A stretch of DNA of 5,057 bases from Solirubrobacterales bacterium (GCA_025964065.1 JAOPZO010000116.1:1-5057), one strand, 5' to 3'. Numbered from the stretch's first letter, positions 1 to 5,051 are shown. Numbers and translations are program-made. The notes: a model not told the origin generated them from the letters alone.

Positions 1-753
1 GCGCCGACGCCCGCGCGCGGCCCGGACGGGGTGCTGCTCGCGGCGTTCCTGCGCGACGACCCGTACTCGACGGAGGCGTTCGACATCGTGCCCGCGATCC
101 GCGCCGCGGCGAAGGGCGCCGACCCCGGCGCGCTCGTCGGCGGCCCGACGGCGGTCGAGGCGGACCTGCGCGACGCCTCCGCCGACGACACGCGGATCCT
201 CGTGCCCGTGGCGACCCTGATCGTCTTCCTGATCCTGCTCGCGCTGCTGCGGGCGGTGCTCGTGTCCGTGCTGCTGATCATGACGGTGATCCTGAGCTTC
301 GCCGCCTCCCTCGGGGTCGCGGCGGTGGCCTACGACGTCGTCTTCGGCTTTCCGGGCTCGGACCCGTCGCTCCCGCTGTTCGCGTTCATCTTCCTCGTGG
401 CGCTCGGGGTCGACTACAACATCTTCCTGATGGCACGGGTGCGCGAGGAGGTCGCCAAGCACGGGACCCGGCCCGGGATGCTGCGCGGCCTCGCGGTCAC
501 GGGCGGGGTCATCACGAGCGCCGGGATCGTCCTCGCCGGGACGTTCAGCGTGCTGGCGGTCCTGCCGCTCGTGTTCCTCACGGAGATCGGCCTCGTCATC
601 GCGTTCGGGGTGCTGCTCGACACGTTCATCGTGCGCTCGATCCTCGTGCCCGCGCTCGTCTTCGACGTCGGCCCGAAGGTGTGGTGGCCGTCCGAGCTCG
701 CGCGGGAGGGCGACCACGCCGAGGAGGAGGAGGAGCGTGCGGCCCCCGTCTGA
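1..753 (+). CDS. MMPL/RND-family membrane transporter, C-terminal part (5' end outside window)
   Basis: This is the C-terminal 250 residues of an MMPL-type (RND superfamily) inner-membrane exporter. Such proteins use the proton gradient to move lipids or other hydrophobic compounds across the membrane. The frame is open from base 1, so the true start lies upstream; the GTG at 31 is internal. Visible residues about 1-65 are the end of an extracytoplasmic porter domain. Five hydrophobic segments follow, at roughly 71-88, 90-112, 127-147, 165-190 and 193-218, matching TM8-TM12 of the family. The segment reading LGVDYNIFLMARVREE (Asp138-Tyr139 of the fragment) carries the Asp-Tyr pair used for proton relay in MMPL proteins, so this half looks functional. 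The short cytoplasmic tail ends in five Glu codons that double as the ribosome binding site of the next gene, which starts 17 nt before this stop. The family call is firm; the substrate is unknown. Confidence 0.9.
   Translation, partial: APTPARGPDGVLLAAFLRDDPYSTEAFDIVPAIRAAAKGADPGALVGGPTAVEADLRDASADDTRILVPVATLIVFLILLALLRAVLVSVLLIMTVILSFAASLGVAAVAYDVVFGFPGSDPSLPLFAFIFLVALGVDYNIFLMARVREEVAKHGTRPGMLRGLAVTGGVITSAGIVLAGTFSVLAVLPLVFLTEIGLVIAFGVLLDTFIVRSILVPALVFDVGPKVWWPSELAREGDHAEEEEERAAPV
721..735 (+). promoter_or_regulatory. Shine-Dalgarno tract made of five GAG codons
   Basis: Five consecutive GAG codons encode the poly-Glu tail of the MMPL transporter. Together they form a run of overlapping GGAGG/GAGGAGG anti-16S sites. 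Several registers lie 3-9 nt before the GTG at 737, so a ribosome has more than one well-spaced landing site. This decides the GTG start of the downstream secreted protein and suggests translational coupling. The repeat is seen directly; the coupling is inferred. Confidence 0.6.
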
Positions 754-1465
754 GCGCGCGCTGCGTGCGGCGGGTGGCCTGTCCGCCGCGCTGCTCTGGG
801 CGCTCGCGGCGCCCGCGGGCTCGGCGGCCGCGGCCTCGATCGCGCTGGACCGCGCGTGCTACGTGTCCGGGCTGCCGGGCGTGGTGACGCTGGCGGGCTT
901 CCGGCCCGGCGCGGTGGTGGTCGTCGCAAGTCCGGACCTCGGTGCGACGCGCGTCGTCGCCGACGGCGCGGGCGGCGCCCGGGTGCCGATCACGCCCCCC
1001 TCGGGGAACGGCCTGCCGGGGCCGGGCTCCGCGCGGTTCGAGGTCTCCGCGGCCGAGGAGGGCGGCGCCGAGGTGCGGACGGTGGCGCGGGTGGCGCCGC
1101 TCGCCTTCCAGACCGCCACGGGCGCGCGGTCGCCGAAGGTGCAGCGCGCGTGGGCGTTCTCGGGCTGGATGCCGGGACGACCCGTCTACGCGCACTTCCG
1201 CTACCGGGGACGCACCCGGGGCACGCACCGCTTCGGGGTGGCGGGCGGCGTCTGCGGGGAGCTGCGTGCCCGTGCCGCGGCGATCGTCGTGCGGGGCGCG
1301 GTGCCGGCGGGGACCTGGACGATCCAAGTCGACCAGCGCCGCACCTACGCGCGGACGACGCGCCCCTCGCTGCAGGACGAGACCGTCGTCTTCCCCACCT
1401 TCCGGCCCCGCGGGGCTGCCGCGCTCGGCGCGACGCCGCTCGGGTTGCTGCCGGCGGCCGCTTAG
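737..1465 (+). CDS. Secreted beta-rich (Ig-like) protein of unknown function, coupled to MMPL transporter
   Basis: This is a 242-aa predicted exported protein that I cannot name. The N-terminus has Arg residues (R2, R7, R10), a hydrophobic core at about 12-27 and an Ala-rich stretch at 27-33, typical of a Sec signal peptide cut near residues 31-34. The mature part shows alternating hydrophobic strands and no second membrane segment. It appears to hold two Ig-like sandwiches: about 35-118 (LDRACYVSGLPGVVTLAGF) and about 134-215 (FSGWMPGRPVYAHFRYRG, then GVCGELRAR and GTWTIQVDQRRTY). Only two Cys are present (C41 and C173), one per domain. The second domain resembles, from memory, an Ig-like secreted family common in Thermoleophilia with a G-x-C-G-x-L motif. 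The GTG start is chosen for its strong GAG-repeat ribosome site and because it gives a complete signal peptide. The overlap with the transporter gene suggests an accessory or substrate-handling role, which is an inference. Confidence 0.75.
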   Translation: MRPPSERALRAAGGLSAALLWALAAPAGSAAAASIALDRACYVSGLPGVVTLAGFRPGAVVVVASPDLGATRVVADGAGGARVPITPPSGNGLPGPGSARFEVSAAEEGGAEVRTVARVAPLAFQTATGARSPKVQRAWAFSGWMPGRPVYAHFRYRGRTRGTHRFGVAGGVCGELRARAAAIVVRGAVPAGTWTIQVDQRRTYARTTRPSLQDETVVFPTFRPRGAAALGATPLGLLPAAA

Positions 1466-1472
1466 CCCGCCG
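1452..1472. terminator. Weak stem-loop spanning the convergent stop codons
   Basis: The 6-bp arms CGGCGG (1452-1457) and CCGCCG (1467-1472) flank a 9-nt loop holding both stop codons, the plus-strand TAG and the minus-strand TAA. It could act as a bidirectional terminator between the convergent genes. There is no T-run on either side, and such short GC repeats arise easily by chance here. Confidence 0.25.
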
Positions 1473-2316
1473 CGTCGTCGAGCGCCTCGACCTCGTCCTG
1501 GGTGAGCTTCAGCTCCGCGGCGGCGACGTTCTCGCGGAGGTGCTCCACGGAGCCCGTGCCGGGGATCGGGAGCATCACGGGCGAGCGGTGCAGCAGCCAC
1601 GCGAGCGCGACCTGCCCCGGGGTCGCCTCGTGGCGCTCGGCGGCCTCGGCGAGCGGGCCTCCGGGCTTCGCGAGGTCGCCCGCGGCGAGCGGGAACCACG
1701 GGATGAAGCCGATGCCCTGCCCCTCGCAGTAGTCGAGCACGTCCTCGGCGCCGCGGTTGCCGAGGTTGTAGAGGTTCTGGACCGTCGTGACCTCGAAGAC
1801 CTCCTGAGCGGCCTTGACCTCCTCGACCGAGACCTCGGAGAGCCCGAGGTGCCGGACCTTGCCCTCGTCCTGCAGCTCCTTGAGCACGCCGAACTGCTCC
1901 TCGCGCGGGACCTTCTCGTCGATGCGGTGGAGCTGGAAGAGCGGGATGACGTCGAGCCCGAGACGGCGGAGACTCATCTCCGCGCCCTGGCGCAGGAACT
2001 CCGGGCGCCCCAGCGGCGGCCACTCCCCCGGGCCGGTGCGGGTGAGCCCGCTCTTCGTGGCGACCTTGATGTCGCCGTACGGGTGCAGCGCCTCGCGGAT
2101 GAGCTCCTCGGAGACGTAGGGGCCGTAGGACTCGGCGGTGTCGATGAGGTCGACGCCGAGCTCGGGAAGCGCCCTGAGGACCTCGATCGCCTTGTCGTGG
2201 TCCTCCGGCGGCCCCCAGATGCCCTCGCCGGTGATGCGCATCGCGCCGTAACCGAGGCGGGTGACCTCGAGGTCCCCACCGATCTTGAAGGTGCCTGAAG
2301 CAGCTGCGGTAACCAT
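1462..2316 (-). CDS. Aldo/keto reductase (NADPH-dependent oxidoreductase)
   Basis: This is a 284-aa single-domain (beta/alpha)8-barrel aldo/keto reductase, full length for the short bacterial members, which reduce aldehydes or ketones with NAD(P)H in the cytoplasm. The catalytic tetrad is complete: Asp59 and Tyr64 in LIDTAESYG, Lys88 in KVATKSG, and His130 in LFQLHRID. Family landmarks include GLSEVS (158-163), VQNLYN (179-184) and the cofactor-binding IPGTGS loop at 251-256, followed by HLRENVAAAEL. The LHRID and VQNLYN motifs suggest the branch that includes E. coli YdbC and pyridoxal reductases, but the substrate cannot be read from sequence. The ATG at 2316 has a purine-rich GAGGTGG directly upstream (2317-2323), closely spaced. 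A perfect palindrome (2333-2354) lies 16 nt before the start and probably controls the gene. Its TAA overlaps the stop of the convergent secreted-protein gene. Confidence 0.93.
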   Translation of the reverse strand: MVTAAASGTFKIGGDLEVTRLGYGAMRITGEGIWGPPEDHDKAIEVLRALPELGVDLIDTAESYGPYVSEELIREALHPYGDIKVATKSGLTRTGPGEWPPLGRPEFLRQGAEMSLRRLGLDVIPLFQLHRIDEKVPREEQFGVLKELQDEGKVRHLGLSEVSVEEVKAAQEVFEVTTVQNLYNLGNRGAEDVLDYCEGQGIGFIPWFPLAAGDLAKPGGPLAEAAERHEATPGQVALAWLLHRSPVMLPIPGTGSVEHLRENVAAAELKLTQDEVEALDDAAG

Positions 2317-2332
2317 CCACCTCGACTACCCG

Positions 2333-2354
2333 GTTGGTTGCCTGCGCAACCAAC
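2333..2354. promoter_or_regulatory. Perfect 9-bp palindrome, candidate repressor operator for the aldo/keto reductase
   Basis: The arms GTTGGTTGC (2333-2341) and GCAACCAAC (2346-2354) are exact reverse complements separated by 4 nt (CTGC). The site ends 16 nt before the reductase ATG, where a promoter would lie. The TTGC-N4-GCAA core resembles operators of MarR-type regulators in actinobacteria, and a TetR-type site is also possible. It lacks a T-run, and its mixed AT/GC arms stand out from the GC-rich surroundings, so an operator fits better than a terminator. The binding protein is unknown; the nearby HxlR regulator is one candidate. Confidence 0.5.
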
Positions 2355-2379
2355 GCCTGAAAGGGGTCAGGCCCCTTTC
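2355..2379. repeat. Overlapping alternative hairpins after glnA: terminator or REP-like element
   Basis: Two mutually exclusive stems share bases. GAAAGGGG (2359-2366) pairs perfectly with CCCCTTTC (2372-2379) around a 5-nt loop. GCCTGA (2355-2360) pairs perfectly with TCAGGC (2367-2372) around a 6-nt loop. The element begins 14 nt after the glnA stop in the direction of transcription, where a terminator is expected, but it has no T-tract. From memory, AAAGGGG-type palindromes with a TCAGG/CCTGA centre recur in many bacterial genomes as dispersed REP-like repeats; whether this is one depends on its copy number in the genome. Confidence 0.5.
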
Positions 2380-2393
2380 GGGCGCGGGCGGCC

Positions 2394-3731
2394 TCAGAGG
2401 ACCGGCAGGTACCGCGCGAGCTCCCACTGCGTGACCTGCACGCGGTAGTCCTCCCACTCCTGGCGCTTGATCTCGACGTAGCGGTTGAACATGTGCTCGC
2501 CGAAGGTGCGCAGGACGAGCTCGGACTCGGCGGTGAGCTCGATCGCCTCGCCGAGGGTCTCCGGGAGCTGCTCGATGCCGAGTCGTCGCCGGTCGTCCGG
2601 GGCGAGGTGGTAGAGGTTCTTCTCCATCGGCTCGGGCAGCTCGTAACCCTTCTCGATCCCCTCGAGGCCGGCCTGCAGGAGCGAGGCGAACGTCAGGTAC
2701 GGGTTGCACGCCGGATCCGGGCAGCGCAGCTCCATGCGGGTCGTCTTCTCCTTGCCCGCGTGGTGCAGCGGGACGCGGACGAGCGCGGAGCGGTTGCGGC
2801 GGCTCCAGGCCACGTAGACCGGAGCCTCGTAGCCCGGCACCAGGCGCTTGTAGGAGTTCACGTACTGGGCGAAGATCGACGAGAGCTCGCGCGCGTGGCG
2901 GAGCTGGCCGGCGATGAACGCCTTGCCGACGTCGGAGAGGAAGTACGGGTCGTCCGCGTCGAAGAACGCGTTCTCGCCCCCGCGGAAGAGGCTCATGTGG
3001 GTGTGCATCCCCGAGCCGTTCTCGCCGAAGAGCGGCTTGGGCATGAAGGTCGCGTGCCACCCGTGCTTCATCGCGAACTCCTTGACGGTGATGCGGTAGG
3101 TCATCACGTCGTCCGCGGCCTTCAGCGCGGGGCCGTGGCGCATGTCGATCTCGTGCTGTGAGGGGCCGGACTCGTGGTGGGAGGAGGCGACGTCGATGCC
3201 GAGCTGCTCGAGGGCGAGCACGGTCTCCCGGCGGACGTCCGATCCGGCGTCGAGCGTCGTGAGGTCGAAGTAGCCGCCCTCGTCGAGCACCTCGGTCCCG
3301 GCCGCGTCCTTGAACAGGAAGTACTCGAGCTCCGGGCCGACGTTGAACACGTCGAAGCCCATCGCGGAGGCGCGGTCGATCGCGCAGCGCAGCACGTGCC
3401 GCGGGTCGCCCTCGTACGGCGTGCCCTCCGGCGTGCGGATGTCGCAGAACATGCGCGCGACGCCCTGCTCCTCCGGCCGCCACGGCAGGACCGCGAAGGT
3501 CGACGGGTCCGGCACCGCGACCATGTCGGACTCCTCGATGGCGTTGAAGCCCGTGATGGAGGAACCGTCGAAGCCGATGCCCCGCGCGAACGCGTCGCCG
3601 AGCTCCTCGGCGTTGATCGAGAAGGACTTCAGCTGGCCGAGGATGTCCGTGAACCACAACCGCAGGAAGCGGATGTCGTGGTCTGCGACCAGGGCCTTGA
3701 CGTCGTCCGGGGTGCGGGGCTGCTCGCTCAT
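2394..3731 (-). CDS. glnA: Type I glutamine synthetase (GSI-alpha / GlnA2-like)
   Basis: Glutamine synthetase makes glutamine from glutamate, ammonia and ATP as a cytoplasmic dodecamer. At 445 aa with no insertion after the metal-binding Glu pair, it matches the GSI-alpha class (Bacillus GlnA, mycobacterial GlnA2). The beta-grasp N-domain (about 15-100) holds GIGFDGSSITGF. Metal and substrate residues are in place: Glu134 and Glu136 (GPELEYF), Glu187 (SHHESGPSQHEID), Glu194, His243 in the KPLFGENGSGMHTH ATP signature, Arg296 and the flap Glu302 (NSYKRLVPGYEAP), Arg314, Glu334 and Arg336. Ala64 replaces the arginine that mediates glutamine feedback in Bacillus (Arg62). Tyr374 (NLYHLAPDD) aligns with the adenylylation Tyr of GSI-beta, but modification cannot be judged. 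The downstream half (ALVRVP, ACNPYLTFA, GIEKGYEL) recalls actinobacterial GlnA2, some of which act as gamma-glutamylpolyamine synthetases, so the substrate may not be ammonia. It starts 31 nt after hxlR, with no clear ribosome site but a well-placed -10-like box. Confidence 0.95.
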   Translation of the reverse strand: MSEQPRTPDDVKALVADHDIRFLRLWFTDILGQLKSFSINAEELGDAFARGIGFDGSSITGFNAIEESDMVAVPDPSTFAVLPWRPEEQGVARMFCDIRTPEGTPYEGDPRHVLRCAIDRASAMGFDVFNVGPELEYFLFKDAAGTEVLDEGGYFDLTTLDAGSDVRRETVLALEQLGIDVASSHHESGPSQHEIDMRHGPALKAADDVMTYRITVKEFAMKHGWHATFMPKPLFGENGSGMHTHMSLFRGGENAFFDADDPYFLSDVGKAFIAGQLRHARELSSIFAQYVNSYKRLVPGYEAPVYVAWSRRNRSALVRVPLHHAGKEKTTRMELRCPDPACNPYLTFASLLQAGLEGIEKGYELPEPMEKNLYHLAPDDRRRLGIEQLPETLGEAIELTAESELVLRTFGEHMFNRYVEIKRQEWEDYRVQVTQWELARYLPVL

Positions 3732-3738
3732 TGCGGGC

Positions 3739-3744
3739 AGCCTA
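3739..3744 (-). promoter_or_regulatory. Possible -10 box for a leaderless glnA transcript
   Basis: On the minus strand a TAGGCT hexamer (TANNNT type) ends 7 nt before the glnA ATG, with GCCCGCA between. That is the spacing seen when transcription starts at the ATG itself in actinobacteria. No convincing Shine-Dalgarno precedes this ATG, which fits a leaderless start. No good -35 is visible. Alternatively glnA is simply read through from hxlR. Confidence 0.35.
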
Positions 3745-3762
3745 TTGCACGGTGGGGCTCGC

Positions 3763-4140
3763 TCAGTTGGCCTGCTCGGCGGGTCCGGGCAGCCACTCGC
3801 GGGCCCAAGCGGCGAGCTCCTCGAGCGCGGGCGCGAGGCTGCGGCCCATGGGCGTCAGCGCGTACTCGACGCGGACGGGCGGCCCCGGGAGCACGGTGCG
3901 CTCGACGACGCCGCGCGCCTCGAGCTCCTTCACCCGCTCGGAGAGCAGGCGGTCCGAGAGCTGCGGGACCGCGGCAGCGACCTCGCTGAAGCGCAGCGGA
4001 CGGTCGGCGTGCAAGAGCACTGCGACGATCGCGCCGGTCCACCGGCGGCCGATCAGCTCGACCGCCTCGTGGTAGCGCGGGCAGCAGCCGGGGACCTCGA
4101 CCGGAGCCGCGTCCTCGCTGGTGGTGACCTTCGGCGCCAT
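3763..4140 (-). CDS. HxlR-family winged-helix transcriptional regulator
   Basis: This 125-aa DNA-binding protein has one winged-helix domain, the usual length for HxlR/YodB/HypR-type regulators, which bind as dimers and often sense electrophiles or oxidants. The family pattern is clear: Cys-Pro at 20-21, VELIGRRWTGAIVAVLL (27-43), FSEVAAAVPQLSDRLLSERV (51-70, the helix-turn-helix), KELEARGVVER (71-81), the wing with RVEYALTPMGRSL (90-102) and a C-terminal dimerisation helix. Cys20 sits where redox-sensing members keep their reactive Cys; Cys19 beside it is extra. The ATG at 4140 is chosen because it gives the normal family length, although the frame stays open upstream. A TACGCT box and a 9-bp palindrome lie just before it, suggesting autoregulation. 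It reads toward glnA, with 31 nt between the two genes. The family is firm; the targets and signal are unknown. Confidence 0.93.
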   Translation of the reverse strand: MAPKVTTSEDAAPVEVPGCCPRYHEAVELIGRRWTGAIVAVLLHADRPLRFSEVAAAVPQLSDRLLSERVKELEARGVVERTVLPGPPVRVEYALTPMGRSLAPALEELAAWAREWLPGPAEQAN

Positions 4141-4149
4141 GGTCCGTTG

Positions 4150-4155
4150 AGCGTA
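4150..4155 (-). promoter_or_regulatory. Possible -10 box of hxlR
   Basis: On the minus strand a TACGCT hexamer (TANNNT) ends 9 nt before the hxlR ATG, which would put the transcript start within a few bases of the start codon. There is no strong ribosome site (only a GGACC next to the ATG), consistent with a near-leaderless message. No clear -35 is seen; its place is taken by the palindrome at 4158-4179. Confidence 0.3.
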
Positions 4156-4157
4156 GC

Positions 4158-4179
4158 GCCGGCACCGGGTGGTGCCGGC
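4158..4179. promoter_or_regulatory. Perfect 9-bp palindrome upstream of hxlR, possible operator
   Basis: The arms GCCGGCACC (4158-4166) and GGTGCCGGC (4171-4179) match exactly around GGGT. The site lies 17 nt before the hxlR ATG and directly upstream of the TACGCT box, so a bound repressor would cover the -35 region. It may be the regulator's own operator. The alternative is a terminator hairpin of the upstream CMD remnant, but no T-run follows. The arms are GC-only apart from one base pair, so chance is less easily dismissed than for the palindrome at 2333-2354. Confidence 0.4.
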
Positions 4180-4222
4180 CGCTGGGCGCCGGCGGCGCGC
4201 AGCGTCCGGCGTCCTCGACCGA

Positions 4223-4668
4223 CCCGCCGAGGGGGCACCCCACCCGCGAGTTCCCCATCGCCGTGAACGACTCGAACGAGCCGAACGCGATCGCCTCGAG
4301 GAGCTGATCGTCGCTCCAGCCGGCCTCGCGCGCTCCTCCAGGAGGTCCTGCGGCGCGCGGCCGTGCTCCGTGAAGAGCGGCTTGAGGTCGCGGAGCAGCG
4401 CGGCCTGCGCCGCGTCGCGCGAGGTTCCAGTCGCGCGCGGCACGGACCTCGTCGTGCCCGAGCCGCTTGGCGGGCGGTGCGGCGGTGCAGCTCGAGGCCC
4501 GGCTGCGAGCGGTACTGCGCGGCGAGCGCGAGCGCGATGCGCTCCTGCGTCTCTGCGCCGATGGTGCTCGAGCGGAGCTCGAGGCGCAAGCGCGCGTACG
4601 CGCGGAGGAGCGCAGGCTGAGCCCGCGACGACCCTGAGGAAGTTCGGGAGCTGCCCCGCGGTGGACTG
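4223..4668 (-). pseudogene. Carboxymuconolactone decarboxylase / AhpD-like protein, broken by four frameshifts
   Basis: Read through several minus-strand frames, this stretch spells one continuous CMD/AhpD-type domain, a family of small alkylperoxidases and decarboxylases. The pieces in order are QLPNFLRVVAGS (to about 4620); PALLRAYARLRLELRSSTIG, then ETQERIALALAAQYR and GLELH (about 4619-4485); KRLGHDEVRAARDW (4468-4427); DAAQAALLRDLKPLF to DLLEE (4416-4333); and AREAGWSDDQLLEAIAFGSF to VGCPLGG (4333-4223). Joining them needs single-base insertions near 4619, within 4469-4484 and within 4417-4426, and a single-base deletion near 4333. No stop codon interrupts any piece, so the damage is recent or due to sequencing error. 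The Cys-x-x-Cys of the peroxidase members is absent (Ser-Gln-Pro-Gly before LELH). No convincing start codon is seen upstream, and no stop is found in any frame before hxlR. It lies upstream of hxlR in the same direction, a common pairing for redox regulators. Confidence 0.75.
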
Positions 4669-4847
4669 CGCCCCACGTTGAGCTGGGCGCAGGGGGTGGG
4701 CGCGAGCGGGCGAGGCGGACGGCCGGCAGCCACCGTGAGAGGGCCGATCTCGGGCGAGGCGCCCCGGATGGACCCTCTCGCGTCCGCGAAAGCCTCGATG
4801 AACTGGACGCTGCTGCGTGGCGGCGCGCTGGGCCGCCCCGGCGCGGG
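4669..4847. other. No supported gene; possible lost N-terminus of the CMD remnant
   Basis: There is no ATG on the minus strand here and no recognisable protein. One minus frame stays open and reads FIEAFADARGSIRGAS (4802 downward) and later CAQLNVG just before the CMD remnant, so it may hold the damaged N-terminus of that gene. An inverted repeat, GAGAGGG (4737-4743) with CCCTCTC (4773-4779), encloses a 29-nt loop containing a small GGGC/GCCC stem (4752-4755, 4761-4764). It could terminate the small membrane-protein gene, but lacks a T-run. Confidence 0.3.
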
Positions 4848-5051
4848 CTACAGCGCGAGGACCGGCAGCGCGATGGCGCCGGCGGAACCGCTGGTGAAGG
4901 CGATGAGGACGAGCAGGATGCCGAGGAGGACCGCCCACATCGCGACCCGGTCGGGGTTCGCACGGATGCGGTCGACGGCGGCGACGTGCGGCGCGCGGTC
5001 GCGCTGGACCTCGCGGAGGCGTGCGGGCGCGCCCGCGTTGGTGCGGCCCAC
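4848..5051 (-). CDS. Small single-helix membrane protein of unknown function
   Basis: This 67-aa protein is read from a GTG at 5051. The frame stays open to the window edge, so the real start may lie beyond it. The N-terminal half is polar and Arg-rich (about residues 9-35, with APARLREVQRDRAP). An Asn-Pro-Asp-Arg then leads into one hydrophobic helix at about 36-52 (VAMWAVLLGILLVLIAF). The tail is Ser/Gly/Ala-rich and ends in ALPVLAL. The Arg-rich front and single helix suggest an inner-membrane protein with the N-terminus in the cytoplasm. From memory, small proteins with an NPDR(V/I)AMWAV segment are frequent in Thermoleophilia, none with a known role. It points the same way as the CMD remnant, about 180 nt away. 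The gene is probably real because of the coherent membrane segment; no function can be assigned. Confidence 0.6.
   Translation of the reverse strand: MGRTNAGAPARLREVQRDRAPHVAAVDRIRANPDRVAMWAVLLGILLVLIAFTSGSAGAIALPVLAL

Noticed and set aside
856..2298. Long open plus-strand frame (480 codons) opposite the aldo/keto reductase
   Set aside because: The part opposite the reductase is the antisense image of that gene; the rest is a shifted frame of the secreted-protein gene. It has no domain or signal of its own.
626..2353. Long open frame on the minus strand (575 codons) across the left arm and the reductase
   Set aside because: Its protein is low-complexity Arg/Ala/Gly/Pro with no motif, and it overlaps the MMPL, secreted-protein and reductase genes, which show clear signatures in other frames. 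It is a by-product of high GC.
2326..3657. 443-codon minus-strand frame overlapping glnA
   Set aside because: It is a shifted frame of glnA, rich in Arg and Pro with no family pattern, while the glnA frame matches glutamine synthetase along its full length.
3763..4938. A 391-residue protein ending in the HxlR domain, as if the regulator had a long N-terminal extension
   Set aside because: The extension is mostly low-complexity and includes out-of-frame pieces of the CMD gene. The ATG at 4140 gives the normal HxlR length.
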